Source of the DNA: JACRCT01 sp049841135
Lineage (GTDB): Bacteria; Myxococcota; Myxococcia; Myxococcales; UBA5297
DNA length: 64,000 nt
Reading direction: 5' to 3'
Assembly: GCA_049841135.1 (NCBI GenBank)
Contig: JASGHK010000004.1
Coordinates: 248,001 to 312,000, forward strand
Every line of letters begins with the position of its first letter. The first letter of the stretch is position 1. The position numbers and the translations under genes are program-made. Below the pieces are notes generated by a model. That model worked only from the letters and a program-made list of their open reading frames with translations, was not told where the DNA came from and did no database searches. Positions 1 through 9,434 of this stretch are shown here, piece by piece.

Positions 1-185
1 AGGCCGACGAGGTGCTTCTGGATGTGCTCGGGGCTGATGTCGTCCGCGTCGGAGACCTTGGCCTTTCCGAGCGCATCCAGGTAGTCGCGCAGGTCGCGCG
101 AGTAGGCCTCCAGCGTGTTGCCCGACAACCCCCGCTCGGTGCGCAGGAAGTCCAAGAAGAGGTCGTTGAGCAGGTCCAAGCTCAT
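1..185 (-). CDS. Tyrosine recombinase (XerC/XerD-like), N-terminal fragment
   Basis: The first 61 residues of a protein that runs off the left edge of the window. The text after the ATG at 185 matches the SAM-like core-binding domain of Xer/phage-type tyrosine recombinases: a start like MSLDLLNDLFLDFLRTERG, then SGNTLEAYSRDLRDYLDAL. Xer proteins bind dif and resolve chromosome dimers. The catalytic domain (R-H-R-Y) lies outside the window, so XerC, XerD and a phage-type integrase cannot be told apart. It is divergent from the response regulator at 341, with about 155 bases between them. Confidence 0.75.
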   Translation of the reverse strand, partial: MSLDLLNDLFLDFLRTERGLSGNTLEAYSRDLRDYLDALGKAKVSDADDISPEHIQKHLVG

Positions 186-340
186 GTCGGGAAGGCTACT
201 CCTGCCCTGCGACTTCGCCAGTTTCCTGCCCTCTGAAGCACGTGATCTCGCAGACTTAGGCCCTCGAGGTCGCCGGGCCTTTCCGTCCTCGCGAATTGTG
301 CTAGCGTCCACGGCCCTTTTCAGACTGGCGGAGTCTTCTT

Positions 341-736
341 ATGGCGAGAGCCCTGGTCGTCGACGACGAGGCCAACCTGCGCAAGGTCCTGGCCGCGATG
401 CTCAAGCGCGAGGGCTATGACGTCGCCGTGGCCGAAAACGGCCTGCAGGCGATGGCTGAGATCAAGAAGAACGGCGCCGACGTGGTGGTCACCGATCAGG
501 TGATGCCGCAGATGGGCGGACTGGAGCTGCTCAAGGCCGTCCTGGCCGAGGACCCGGACCTGCCGGTCATCATGATCACCGCGCACGGCACCGTGGACTC
601 AGCGGTGGAAGCCATCAAGCTCGGCGCCTTCGACTACATCACCAAGCCTTTCGAGCACGAGGAGCTCAAGTCGGTCATCGCCAAGGCCGTCCGCACCCAC
701 GAGCTTCTCCCGCAGCAGCATCCCCGCTTCCGATGA
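341..736 (+). CDS. Response regulator receiver domain (N-terminal part of a split NtrC-family regulator)
   Basis: A 131-residue CheY-like receiver. Visible motifs: acidic pair D8/D9, phosphoacceptor D52 in VVTDQVMP, conserved T80 in MITAHG, and K102 in DYITKPF. Phosphorylation by a histidine kinase would be expected; no kinase is nearby. The frame leaves the domain at about residue 118 and stops at 736, while the next frame continues in register with a sigma-54 AAA+ domain from about 710. Removing one base from the CTTCTCCC tract at 704-711 would join both into one standard receiver-AAA+-Fis protein. I read this as one gene with a frameshift, but two separate proteins are possible. Confidence 0.85.
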   Translation: MARALVVDDEANLRKVLAAMLKREGYDVAVAENGLQAMAEIKKNGADVVVTDQVMPQMGGLELLKAVLAEDPDLPVIMITAHGTVDSAVEAIKLGAFDYITKPFEHEELKSVIAKAVRTHELLPQQHPRFR

Positions 737-773
737 GCGCGCCCGCCAGGCCCTCGTCGGCGCCTCTGCCGGG

Positions 774-1721
<948 letters not shown>

Positions 1722-1741
1722 GTCCGGGTCGTGGCTCGAAG

Positions 1742-1770
1742 TTGACACCCCCACCCCGGGCAAGTACGTT
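1742..1770 (+). promoter_or_regulatory. Candidate sigma-70 promoter for the outer-membrane protein gene
   Basis: TTGACA at 1742-1747, a 17-base spacer, then TACGTT at 1765-1770. The -35 is perfect and the -10 matches three of six. It lies about 70 bases upstream of the start at 1843. A second TTGACG at 1780 could be an alternative -35. Confidence 0.45.
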
Positions 1771-1842
1771 CTTCCACTGTTGACGCGCACTTACGTGCTT
1801 TTTGCGCCTCGCCAATTGGTGCCGCAGCCCTGTGGAGGAGTG

Positions 1843-3216
1843 ATGAGCCTTCGTTCCGTGGCTCGTTCGACCCTGGTTCTCGTGTGCCTTGCTGCCGCCT
1901 CGGCCCTCTGGCCGATGCCTGCGCGGGCCGCGGAGATCACCCGCGTCGCGAGCTCGTTCGACAAGGACAACCCCTTCGACCTCGATCTCTGGGTCGGCTT
2001 CGAGCGCACGCAGCGCCGCGCGAAGATCGTCCGCGAGCGGCACCAGGAAGGGCACATCGCCGACGTCCTGGAGCTGCGCTACGCCTCCATCCACCAGAGC
2101 CTGCCGATGCGGCTGGCCATCGGCCTCTTCCACGACCTGGAGCTCCACGTCGGCGCCTCGGTGGTCTTCAACTACGACCAGGCGTGGTGGTATCCCGCCG
2201 AGAAGAACGACGACGGTACGCCAGTCGTCTCCGACGCCAACTCCACCATCCACAACAACTGCCTCGACCCGCGCGGCAACGTGCTCAGCCCCGACTGCGT
2301 CGACAGCCCCGGCAACGGTTCCAAGCCCATCTTCGAGAGCAACGGCGAGTCTCACCGCTCCGGCTTCTCCGACGTGTCGTTCGGCCTGTCGTGGGCGCCG
2401 CTGTCCGACAAGCGCGACGACACCAAGCCGAAGTGGGTGCTGACCTTCGACTACACCCTGCCGACGGGCCTGCTCGACCCGGGCTCGGTGATGAAGCCCT
2501 GGACCGCGGCGACGATCACGCAGAAGGGCCCCATCGGCGACGGCGCCCACCGCTTCTCCTTCTCCACCGCCATCTCCAAGCGGCTGGGCGCGATCGATCC
2601 GTACCTGAAGTTCATGTACACCTACGGCCTGGCCACCACGAACTCCATCAGCAACTGCCAGATGTCCGACGCCAAGAAGGCGGAGAACCTGGGCTACGCG
2701 GAGAACTGCAACACCGGTCCTTGGACGACCAGCGAGACCGGGCTCAAGCCTCCGCACGTGGGCGGATTCCTCTTCGGCGCCGAGTTCTTCCCCTACGACA
2801 ACCCCGAGAAGTCGCAGAGCGTGAGCATCGACATCCAGCTGGGCGCGCTCTACATCAGCGAGGGCCGTGGCTACAACGAGCTGTCCGACGCCCTCGGCAA
2901 GCTGCTCTACAACGAGGAGTACCTCTCGCTGGGCGGCTCCATCGGCGTCTACGGCCGCGCCGCCAAGTACGTCCAGCTGCGGGTCAACGCCAGCTTCTAC
3001 ACCGACACCCCGCACTTCCTCACCACCGAGCCGGTGGGCAAGGACCGGGACGGCGCCTGCCGCGGCGACTCGAGCAGCCGCTGCGTCGACCTCGACAACC
3101 ACTCCGGCGAGATCAGCCCGACCTTCGACTTCCGCTACGACATGCCCGGCCGCCGCTTCCGGATCACCGAGGTCACGGTCTTCCAGATCATGGCGACGGG
3201 CGTCGTGAACTTCTGA
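1843..3216 (+). CDS. Secreted / outer-membrane protein, probable beta-barrel
   Basis: A 457-residue protein with a clear signal peptide (basic MSLRSVARS, hydrophobic core, AxA-type site near PARAAE). The mature part alternates polar and aromatic residues and includes phrases typical of transporter-like or porin-like barrels (SFGLSWAPL, FDYTLPTG, YLKFMYTYG, GVYGRAAKYVQLRVN) and ends close to a hydrophobic and aromatic stretch. The ATG at 1843 is chosen because GGAGGAG lies just upstream and the signal peptide starts there; the frame is open further up to 1780. No specific family is recognised. It stands alone behind its own candidate promoter, so it is probably monocistronic. Confidence 0.7.
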   Translation: MSLRSVARSTLVLVCLAAASALWPMPARAAEITRVASSFDKDNPFDLDLWVGFERTQRRAKIVRERHQEGHIADVLELRYASIHQSLPMRLAIGLFHDLELHVGASVVFNYDQAWWYPAEKNDDGTPVVSDANSTIHNNCLDPRGNVLSPDCVDSPGNGSKPIFESNGESHRSGFSDVSFGLSWAPLSDKRDDTKPKWVLTFDYTLPTGLLDPGSVMKPWTAATITQKGPIGDGAHRFSFSTAISKRLGAIDPYLKFMYTYGLATTNSISNCQMSDAKKAENLGYAENCNTGPWTTSETGLKPPHVGGFLFGAEFFPYDNPEKSQSVSIDIQLGALYISEGRGYNELSDALGKLLYNEEYLSLGGSIGVYGRAAKYVQLRVNASFYTDTPHFLTTEPVGKDRDGACRGDSSSRCVDLDNHSGEISPTFDFRYDMPGRRFRITEVTVFQIMATGVVNF

Positions 3217-3221
3217 GAATT

Positions 3222-3275
3222 GGGCTTTGGACTTCGGGCCTCGGCCTCGGGCACTGCTGGCCGGCGGCTTGACCC
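3222..3275. repeat. Degenerate GGGCTTCGGGC-type intergenic repeat
   Basis: The gap between the outer-membrane protein and rsmI holds loose copies of TTCGGGC / CTCGGGC. The same unit occurs at 24271-24291 and, as a clean 14-base tandem, at 50153-50187. Nothing suggests coding. Confidence 0.4.
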
Positions 3276-3334
3276 GAAGTCCGCGGCCCGCAGCCCCTCC
3301 CTCGTTGGTTCCAGCTCCGCCGATTTAGGTCCGC

Positions 3335-4175
3335 CTACTTGCGGCCTTGAGCCTTGAGGGCCAGGTCGTAGACCTCGCGGCGAGGCCTGCCTGTCGCCTT
3401 GGCGATCTCGCCGGCGATCTCTTTGACCGAACCCTCCCCTGCTGCGAGCCGGCGTTCGACCTCCGCGAGGATGGCTTCGTCGGTGGCTGCCGCGCTCTCG
3501 TCCGTCGACGCCCCTTCCACCACCAGCGTGATCTCGCCGCGGACCTCGCCCGAGAAGCGCACCGCGAGCTCCCGAGAGCCTGCCCCGCGAGAACTCCTCG
3601 TGCAGCTTGGTCAGCTCGCGTGCGACCACGGCCCGGCGATCGCCGAACGCCTCCTTCAAGTCCTCCAGCGTCTCCCTCAGGCGTTCGGGCGACTCGTAGA
3701 GCACCAGCGTCGCGTCGAGCCTCTTGAGCAGCGACAGAGACTGCTCGCGGCCGGTGCCCTTGCGCGGCAGGAAGCCGGCGAAGAAGAACCGGTCGGTCGG
3801 CAGACCCGAGGCCGAGAGCGCCGACACCACCGCCGACGGGCCCGGAATCGGCACCACCGGCACGCCTGCCTCGATCGCCTTGGCGACCACCGCCGAACCC
3901 GGGTCGCTGATGCCCGGGCTGCCGGCGTCGGTGATGAGCGCCAGGCTGTCACCGCGGGTCAGCCGCGCGACCAAGGCGTCCGCCTGGTCCTGCTCGCGGA
4001 AGGCCGGCATCGAGACCAGCGGACGCTCGATGCCGTAGCGCTCGCACAGGATGCGCGCCCTCCGGGTGTCCTCGGCGACGATGGCCGTCGCCGAGGCCAA
4101 GGTCTCGACCGCGCGGTAGGTGATGTCGCCGAGGTTCCCCAGCGGGGTCGCAACCAGATAGAGCGTTCCAGGCAT
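3335..4175 (-). CDS. rsmI: Ribosomal RNA small subunit methyltransferase I (frameshifted)
   Basis: 2'-O-methyltransferase for C1402 of 16S rRNA, a cytosolic SAM-dependent enzyme of the tetrapyrrole-methylase fold. Family signatures are clear: TPLGNLGDITYRA at the N-terminus, ITDAGSPGISDPG, and IPGPSAVVSALSASGLPTDR. The frame is intact from the ATG at 4175 to KLHEEFSRG, then breaks. The rest (ELAVRFSGEVRGEITLVVEG onward, to the stop at 3335) is in another frame. Dropping one base from the coding-strand CTCTCGGG (3571-3580) joins the parts as RGRLRELAVRF. The restored length is about 280 residues, normal for RsmI. It sits 12 bases downstream of yraN and is probably cotranscribed with it. Confidence 0.9.
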
Positions 4176-4187
4176 GCCCCTCTTGTT

Positions 4188-4637
4188 CTACAGGAAGGGC
4201 ATCTGCGCAAGGCGCGGCAGCTCGGCGTCGAAGGCGTCCTCGAGGTGGACCACCTGGGCGCGCTCCCCCCGTCCCATGACCGCCACCACGTCGAAGCGGA
4301 TGAACCGCTTGTCGAGGAGCTTCTGCTTCGCCGCCCACTCGTACGCCGCGAGGATGACCTTTCGCCGTTTGTCGGTGCGGATGGTCTCCTCGGGGCGGCC
4401 GAAGGCCAGCGACTTGCGGTAGCGGACCTCCACGAAGGCCAGCAGCAGGCCCTTGGCGACGATGAGGTCCACCTCGCCGAGCTTCGACTTCGACTTGTAC
4501 TTGCGCTCCAGGACCTCGAAGCCGTTCTCCTCGAAGTAGCGCGCGGCGCGCTCCTCGGCCTCGTCGCCCAGCTGCTGGGCCAGGGTCCGCGCCCCTGGCT
4601 CGTACATCCCCGTCGCCTCCCCTGCCTGCCTGTCCAT
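4188..4637 (-). CDS. yraN: YraN family endonuclease-like protein (UPF0102)
   Basis: A 149-residue protein of the UPF0102 / YraN family, a small restriction-endonuclease-like fold of uncertain role. The core motif GEVDLIVAKGLLLAFVEVRYR (about residues 53-73) carries the acidic and E-x-K/R-type positions of that fold. I chose the ATG at 4637 because AGGAGGT lies six bases upstream; the frame stays open to 4751. An ATG at 4607 is a weaker alternative. yraN next to rsmI is a widely conserved pairing, which supports both calls. Confidence 0.88.
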   Translation of the reverse strand: MDRQAGEATGMYEPGARTLAQQLGDEAEERAARYFEENGFEVLERKYKSKSKLGEVDLIVAKGLLLAFVEVRYRKSLAFGRPEETIRTDKRRKVILAAYEWAAKQKLLDKRFIRFDVVAVMGRGERAQVVHLEDAFDAELPRLAQMPFL

Positions 4638-4792
4638 CGAGCGACCTCCTCGTGCTTGGGGGCACGAACGAGGTTCTAGCAGGCGGGTCCGACATTCCCT
4701 CGGAGGGGCGGCCGCCATCGGGGCGCTTGAAGGCCCGTCTGGCGGCTCCAACGTCCTTGGCAGTCAGCGTGGAAGTCCCCGAGGTGCAACCC

Positions 4793-5224
4793 ATGCGCGC
4801 CGCCGCCTTCGCCGCCCTGCTCGTCCTCGTCGGCTGTCTCCCCGTCGTCGACGGGGACAGCGAGACCGCCCTGCTCAGCCTCGAGGTGATCGACGCGCCG
4901 CCGGCGCTGACCACCGACGGCGGCGACCCACTCTTCGGCGTCCGCTTCCAGGTCGCGCCCGACGCGGCCGACGCCCCGGCCTACGACGTCAGCGAGCTCC
5001 ACGTGGAGATCGTCGCCCAGCACCGCCAGTTCGCCTCGCTCTGGAACGTCCGCTACGACCTCTACGACGACCGCAACGGCGACCGCCGCTTCGGCCCGGG
5101 CGACATCCTGGCGGTCTGGGAGCGGTCCCGGAACGTGCTCAGCCCCGCCGACCGCGGCGCCTACCAGGTCCGGCTGATGTGCGGCTCGCACCTGCTCGGC
5201 GCGACCGAGTGGCTGGCTCGATAG
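4793..5224 (+). CDS. Small predicted lipoprotein
   Basis: A 143-residue protein starting MRAAAFAALLVLVGC, a short lipoprotein signal with the lipobox Cys at residue 15. The rest resembles a compact beta-rich domain with an EF-hand-like acidic loop (DDRNGDRRFGPGD), often seen in secreted calcium-binding modules. A GAGGTG precedes the ATG. Function unknown; probably anchored in the inner or outer membrane. It is divergent from yraN and convergent with the ATPase gene that ends at 5246. Confidence 0.7.
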   Translation: MRAAAFAALLVLVGCLPVVDGDSETALLSLEVIDAPPALTTDGGDPLFGVRFQVAPDAADAPAYDVSELHVEIVAQHRQFASLWNVRYDLYDDRNGDRRFGPGDILAVWERSRNVLSPADRGAYQVRLMCGSHLLGATEWLAR

Positions 5225-5245
5225 CGGCGGCCGGGCAGCCTTCGC

Positions 5246-7189
5246 TCACCCCTGGTGCAGCGCGTCGGCGAGCCCGTGGTGGGCCGGAAGCGCGCTGCCG
5301 TGCACGACCTGGGTGTTGACGGCGATGTGCTTGAGCATGCGCGACAGCAGCTGGAGCTTGGTGTCGTCGAAGCCCAGGAAGGGCTCGTCCATCACCAGCA
5401 CCGGCTTGCCCAGCGGCGCGTAGCGCTCGACGACGGTCAGCTTGACCGCGATGTAGAGCATGTCGAGGTCGAGGTCCTCGAGCGCGCCAGCGGGCACCGA
5501 GCGGCCTGGGGCCGAGAGCGTGGCGTTGCCCTTGCCGTCGAACTCCACCCCCACGTAGCGCCGGTCGGTCAGCGCCAGGACGTACTGCGAGGCGCGCTCG
5601 CGCATGGCGGCGCCCAGGGTCTGCACCGTGGCGCCGGCGAAGAGGTCCTGCGCCGCGGCGAGCAGGGCCGGGATCGGGTCGGCCTTGAGGTCCTTCTTCT
5701 CCTCGAAGCTCCCGCCGCTGGCGGCGACCAGCCCCTTGGCCTCCGTGATCGGCTTCTCGAGGTCCGCCAGCTCGCGCTCGGCCTCGTGCCAGTCGCGGTT
5801 GACGCCCGCTCCGGCCTCGGCGACCTGCGCCTCCAACTCCTTGGCCTGGGCGGACAGCTCGGCCTGCTCCCGGGTGGCGGCGTCGAAGTCGGTGCCGCCC
5901 GTCTTCTCGGCGACCTGCTGCTCGATGGCCGCCAGCTCGTCGACCTTGCGCTGGCGCTCCTTCATGTACTCGATGAACTCGCGGCCGTTCTCGACCTCCA
6001 CGACCTTCATCCCGCCCTTGAGGAGCAGGTACTCGGAGTCGAACGCGGCGTAGAGCTTCTGCTCGCGGTCCTTGGTGACGCTCTGGCGCCGCCCGAGCGC
6101 GTCCACCTGCTGCATCCGGCCGATCCACTGCAGCAGGCACAGGGCGGCGTAGCCGAACGCCGGGATGGAGAGCAGCGCGATGGCGCCCACCCCCGAGCTC
6201 ATCAAGGCCATTCCGCCGCCCAGGGTGAGCACGCCACCGGCCGCCGTGGCCAGGAAGGCCTGGTCGTTGAGCGGCGAGGGAACGCTCTTGCCGCCCGACT
6301 TCTCGACGGCGAGCTCGTCCTCCTGGGCCAGCTTTCCCAGCTGCTCCTTGAGCTTCTTGGCCGCCTCGTCGTACCGCCCCGCCGCCTTGAGCGACTCCAT
6401 GTCCAGGCCCAGCGACTCGAGGGAGTGCGTCCCCTTCAGGGCCGCCTTGAGCTCCTCGGCCTTCGCCTGGAAGGCCTGGACCTTGTTGACCATCTCGTCC
6501 AGCTGGTACAGCCGCTGGCGCATCCCCTCGAGCTTGTACTGGACCTCCTCGAGGTGCTTGCCCGCTTCGATCTCCTGGCGCAGCGCATCCGCGTTCCCCC
6601 GCCGCTCGGACGACTGCTTGGAAGCAGCCAGGGCCGCCTCCACCAGCGCGTTGGACCGGATGGCGCGCATCTCGGCGGGCACGCCATGGCCCGGCGCGCC
6701 TCCATGCGCCCCTGCCGGAGGGCCACCCAGCGGGCGAAGCGTGCGCTCCTGCTCGAACTCGGCGACCTTCTTGCGCGACGGCAACGAGCGAGGATCGAAG
6801 GTGAGCACGGCGCGGAAGGCCTCCCGCGAGGGGATGCCCATCGACTGGCGCAGGTGGCGGCCGATGTCGGCGTTCTCCTGCGCCACCACGGCCCACTGCT
6901 TGTTGGGCTCGAGCCGGTGGAGCGCGCCCGCGCCCCCGAGCCCGCGGACCAGGCGGTAGATCCGGCCGTCAGTCCCCTGCGCGGTGAGGCCTGCTCGCGC
7001 CTGGGGCCCGGTGGCGAGGACCGCGTCGCTGCCCGTCCCTTCGCTGTAGAAGAGCGCCTCGAGGATGGGCAACAGGCTGGACTGCACGCCCGGAGGCGGC
7101 GCGACCACGTTGTAGCCGGGCTTGAAGGCGGCCCGCGAGGTCGGAGAGAACCCTTTGACGTTCTGGGTGGCCAGCTCGATCAGGAGCAT
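5246..7189 (-). CDS. SMC/YhaN-like ATPase with decayed P-loop and internal membrane hairpin
   Basis: A 647-residue protein with the order of an SMC/RecN/YhaN-type ATPase: N-terminal ATPase half (residues 1-140), long heptad-rich helices (about 195-295 and 370-485), and a C-terminal half with Walker B VLVMDEP (597-603), a downstream D, and a histidine switch (VVH, 628-630). Two oddities: the expected Walker A at residues 30-38 reads APPPGVQSS, with Gln where the catalytic Lys should be; and two hydrophobic segments (about 311-331 and 334-356) interrupt the coiled coil, as a membrane hairpin would. The frame is continuous, so the P-loop change is not a frameshift artefact. It may bind but not hydrolyse ATP, or be a structural paralogue. 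Its target is unknown. Confidence 0.7.
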   Translation of the reverse strand: MLLIELATQNVKGFSPTSRAAFKPGYNVVAPPPGVQSSLLPILEALFYSEGTGSDAVLATGPQARAGLTAQGTDGRIYRLVRGLGGAGALHRLEPNKQWAVVAQENADIGRHLRQSMGIPSREAFRAVLTFDPRSLPSRKKVAEFEQERTLRPLGGPPAGAHGGAPGHGVPAEMRAIRSNALVEAALAASKQSSERRGNADALRQEIEAGKHLEEVQYKLEGMRQRLYQLDEMVNKVQAFQAKAEELKAALKGTHSLESLGLDMESLKAAGRYDEAAKKLKEQLGKLAQEDELAVEKSGGKSVPSPLNDQAFLATAAGGVLTLGGGMALMSSGVGAIALLSIPAFGYAALCLLQWIGRMQQVDALGRRQSVTKDREQKLYAAFDSEYLLLKGGMKVVEVENGREFIEYMKERQRKVDELAAIEQQVAEKTGGTDFDAATREQAELSAQAKELEAQVAEAGAGVNRDWHEAERELADLEKPITEAKGLVAASGGSFEEKKDLKADPIPALLAAAQDLFAGATVQTLGAAMRERASQYVLALTDRRYVGVEFDGKGNATLSAPGRSVPAGALEDLDLDMLYIAVKLTVVERYAPLGKPVLVMDEPFLGFDDTKLQLLSRMLKHIAVNTQVVHGSALPAHHGLADALHQG

Positions 7190-7275
7190 GGGCTAGATAG
7201 TCCTTGATCGCTTGGGGAATTTCCAGACCGTTTCAGCGGACGACGCGTCCGCCACCCGACCTGCAGGCATGCGAC

Positions 7276-7304
7276 GGCGCGCCCCCGCCAAGCGGAGGCG
7301 CGCC
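7276..7304 (-). terminator. Hairpin downstream of rplS (end of rpsP operon)
   Basis: Arms 7276-7288 and 7292-7304 pair over 12 of 13 positions (GGCGCGCC core) around a CAA loop, 30 bases past the rplS stop. There is no U-run on the rplS strand, but TTTT follows on the other strand, so rho-independent action is uncertain. A direct repeat CGCCGAAGGGT lies between it and rplS. Confidence 0.5.
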
Positions 7305-7333
7305 GAAGGGTTTTGAGGTGTCGCCGAAGGGTC

Positions 7334-7696
7334 TTACTTGGCGGCGGGCGCGACTTCCTGCTGCTCGCGCTCGGCCTCGACGCGGGCGGCCTTGCCCTGC
7401 AGCTCGCGGATGTAGAAGAGGCGGCTGCGGCGCACGCGGCCCGGGGTCACGACCTCGATCTTCTCGTAGCGCGGCGAGTTGATCGGGAAGATGCGCTCGA
7501 CGCCGACGGCGTAGCTGACCTTGCGCACGGTGAAGGTCGCGCGGTTGTTCTTGCGGTTCTTGCGGATGACGAGGCCCTCGAAGGCCTGCACGCGCTCCTT
7601 GCCGCCCTCGCGGATCTTCCAGTGCACGCGGACCACATCGCCCGTGCGGAAGGAGGGCACGTCGGTCCGCAGGTGCTTCTTCTCAACCAGGTCCAT
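7334..7696 (-). CDS. rplS: 50S ribosomal protein L19
   Basis: A 120-residue L19, matching the family's usual 115-120. Landmarks: VPSFRTGDVVRVHWKI, EGLVIRKNRKNNRATFTVRK, and VERIFPINSPRYEKIEV. L19 sits at the 30S-50S interface. The ATG at 7696 gives the expected start MDLVEKKHLRTDVPSF; the frame is open further upstream into trmD, and the nearest purine-rich stretch (AGGAGA) is unusually far, about 20-25 bases up. It is the last gene of rpsP-rimM-trmD-rplS, 40 bases after trmD. Confidence 0.97.
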   Translation of the reverse strand: MDLVEKKHLRTDVPSFRTGDVVRVHWKIREGGKERVQAFEGLVIRKNRKNNRATFTVRKVSYAVGVERIFPINSPRYEKIEVVTPGRVRRSRLFYIRELQGKAARVEAEREQQEVAPAAK

Positions 7697-7736
7697 GATT
7701 CTTGTTCTGCATGGCTTCTTTCTCCTTCCACTGCTC

Positions 7737-8459
7737 TCAATCGAGGCTCTCGAGGAGCCCGGAATCTTCGTCGGACAACGCGCGCTTGGCAAACAAGTCC
7801 GGTCGCCTGTCCCGCGTCGTCCTCAGCGACATCGCCCGGCGCCACCGCGCGACCTTGGCGTGGTCGCCCGACAGCAACACATCGGGGACCTTGTCTCCCC
7901 GAAACTCTGGCGGCCTCGTGTACTGCGGGAACTCGAGCAGCCCAGCCTCGAAGCTTTCGTCCCCGGGGGAGGCTTCGTTCCCCAACACGCCCGGCTCCAA
8001 CCGGGACACCGCGTCGATCACCGTCAGCGCCGCGAGCTCGCCGCCCGTAAGGATGAAGTCGCCCAGCGACAGCTCCTCGTCCACGTACTTCCGCACCCGC
8101 TCGTCGACGCCCTCGTACCGCCCACACACCAGCACCAGGTTCTTGCGTCCGTACAGCTCGCGGACGACCTCCTGGTTCAGCGTCCTGCCGCGCGGGTCCA
8201 TCAGCACCACCCGCGCGCCCTGCCTGCGAGCCCTGGCCGCCTCGATGGCAGCCACCAGCGGCTCGACCTTCATCACCATCCCCGCGCCCCCGCCGTACGG
8301 CGAGTCGTCGGTGATGCGGTGCTTGCCGGCGGCGAAGTCGCGCACGTCGGTGACCGCGACCTCCACCAACCCCTTCTCGCGGGCCTTGCCGAGGATGCTC
8401 TCGGCCAGCGGGCCCTCGACCATCCGCGGGAAGAGCGTGAGGATCTCGAAGGACAGCAT
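7737..8459 (-). CDS. trmD: tRNA (guanine-N1)-methyltransferase
   Basis: TrmD methylates G37 of tRNAs reading CNN codons and prevents frameshifting. It uses SAM bound in a trefoil-knot (SPOUT) fold. A 240-residue protein with the family hallmarks FEILTLFP at the start, DDSPYGGGAGMVMK, VLVCGRYEGVDERV, and GDFILTGGELAALTVIDAV (the knot), then VPDVLLSGDHAKV. It lies 3 bases downstream of rimM in the canonical ribosomal operon. Confidence 0.98.
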   Translation of the reverse strand: MLSFEILTLFPRMVEGPLAESILGKAREKGLVEVAVTDVRDFAAGKHRITDDSPYGGGAGMVMKVEPLVAAIEAARARRQGARVVLMDPRGRTLNQEVVRELYGRKNLVLVCGRYEGVDERVRKYVDEELSLGDFILTGGELAALTVIDAVSRLEPGVLGNEASPGDESFEAGLLEFPQYTRPPEFRGDKVPDVLLSGDHAKVARWRRAMSLRTTRDRRPDLFAKRALSDEDSGLLESLD

Positions 8460-8462
8460 CCT

Positions 8463-8987
8463 CTAGGCTCCTCCCTCGTCCTCCTCCGGAGGCACCAGCT
8501 GGACGACCCCGGCCGCCACGTCGATGCTGTGGACGAAGGTGTCGGCCAGCGGCACCTGGAAGCGCCGCTGGCCCTGGATCTCCAGGACCGGCACTCCGCC
8601 AGAATCGATGACCTCGACCACCTTCCCCAGCACCTCGCCCGCTGGGCTCTTCACCTCGAGCCCCAGCAGGTCCTCGGCGTAGAACTCGCCCTCTTCCAAC
8701 TCGGGCAGGCTCTCGCGGGAGAGCAGGACCTCGCGCCCCGCGTACGCCTCGGCCGTGGTGCGGTCCTCGCAACCCTCGAAGCGAACGAGCCAGGCTTCGT
8801 GGGTGGTCCGGACCGAGGAGATGGCGATGAGCTCGACCTCCCGGTCAGGCGCCTTCAAGAAGGCCGCCTTCTGGGAGAGGAGCGAGGTGGACTCCGGATC
8901 GTCCGGACGCACCAGCACCTCGCCACGGATCCCGTGCGCCTTGGTCACTTTGCCCACGCGCACGAGCCGCTGCGAGTCGCCCGCCAT
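8463..8987 (-). CDS. rimM: Ribosome maturation factor RimM
   Basis: A 174-residue RimM: N-terminal beta-barrel domain (VRVGKVTKAHGIRGEVLV at about residues 8-25), a linker, and a PRC-barrel C-terminal domain (LGKVVEVIDSGGVPVLEI, then PLADTFVHSIDV). RimM binds S19 and helps mature the 30S head. It is the second gene of the operon, 22 bases after rpsP. The KH-domain gene often found between rpsP and rimM is absent here. Confidence 0.97.
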   Translation of the reverse strand: MAGDSQRLVRVGKVTKAHGIRGEVLVRPDDPESTSLLSQKAAFLKAPDREVELIAISSVRTTHEAWLVRFEGCEDRTTAEAYAGREVLLSRESLPELEEGEFYAEDLLGLEVKSPAGEVLGKVVEVIDSGGVPVLEIQGQRRFQVPLADTFVHSIDVAAGVVQLVPPEEDEGGA

Positions 8988-9009
8988 CTTCGTCCAGGCC
9001 CTTCTAAGG

Positions 9010-9273
9010 TTAGGCCTTGGCCGCGGCGGGCTGCACCTTCTTGTGCTCCTTGATCAGCTGCGCGACCGTGTCGGTCGGCTGCGCGCCGCTCTTGAGCCAG
9101 TGGCTCAGCCGAGCGTCGTCGATCTCGAGCTTGTGGGGCTTGGCGGTCGGGTCGTAAGAGCCGATCGCCTCGATGAACTTGCCATCCCGCGGGCTGCGCG
9201 AGTCTGCCGCAACGACGTGGTAGTAGGGGTGCTTCTTGGCGCCTGCGCGCGCGAGCCGGAGCTTCACAGCCAT
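9010..9273 (-). CDS. rpsP: 30S ribosomal protein S16
   Basis: An 87-residue S16 starting MAVKLRLARAGAKKHPYYHV, with the conserved FIEAIGSYDP and SGAQPTDTV. The ATG at 9273 is fixed by GGAGGAAGG just upstream. It is the first gene of the operon, 43 bases below a strong sigma-70 promoter. Confidence 0.98.
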   Translation of the reverse strand: MAVKLRLARAGAKKHPYYHVVAADSRSPRDGKFIEAIGSYDPTAKPHKLEIDDARLSHWLKSGAQPTDTVAQLIKEHKKVQPAAAKA

Positions 9274-9315
9274 GATGTTGCCTTCCTCCAACGTAAGACC
9301 GCAAAAAGAGCGGTG

Positions 9316-9344
9316 TTTATGAACGAGGAGCCGTCCGCTGTCAA
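9316..9344 (-). promoter_or_regulatory. Sigma-70 promoter of the rpsP-rimM-trmD-rplS operon
   Basis: On the minus strand: TTGACA (9344-9339), a 17-base spacer, CATAAA (9321-9316). The -35 is perfect and the -10 matches four of six. It is followed by a short GC stem with a T-rich loop (about 9300-9315) in the leader and then rpsP at 9273. Strong and well placed for a ribosomal operon. Confidence 0.7.
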
Positions 9345-9434
9345 GCGGAGAGGCTGGACAGGGCCGGTCTGAAGGCCCGAAAGGCAAGCCTGGGAGCCCA
9401 ACTGGCCACGCCTTCTCGTGAATTTCGGTGCGGG

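Noticed and set aside
225..320. Possible terminator AGGCCC...GGGCCTTT between the recombinase and the response regulator
   Set aside because: Only six pairs with an 11-base loop and it lies between divergent genes, where a terminator is not expected.
3135..3570. C-terminal extension of rsmI in its first frame (Arg/Gly-rich, to 3135)
   Set aside because: The family-like C-terminus continues in another frame to 3335, so this extension is the result of the frameshift.
5255..7207. A 650-codon plus-strand open frame
   Set aside because: Antisense to the SMC-like ATPase; low-complexity Leu/Arg/Val composition and no start signal.
7521..9053. A 510-codon plus-strand open frame
   Set aside because: Antisense to rplS, trmD and rimM, which are certain.
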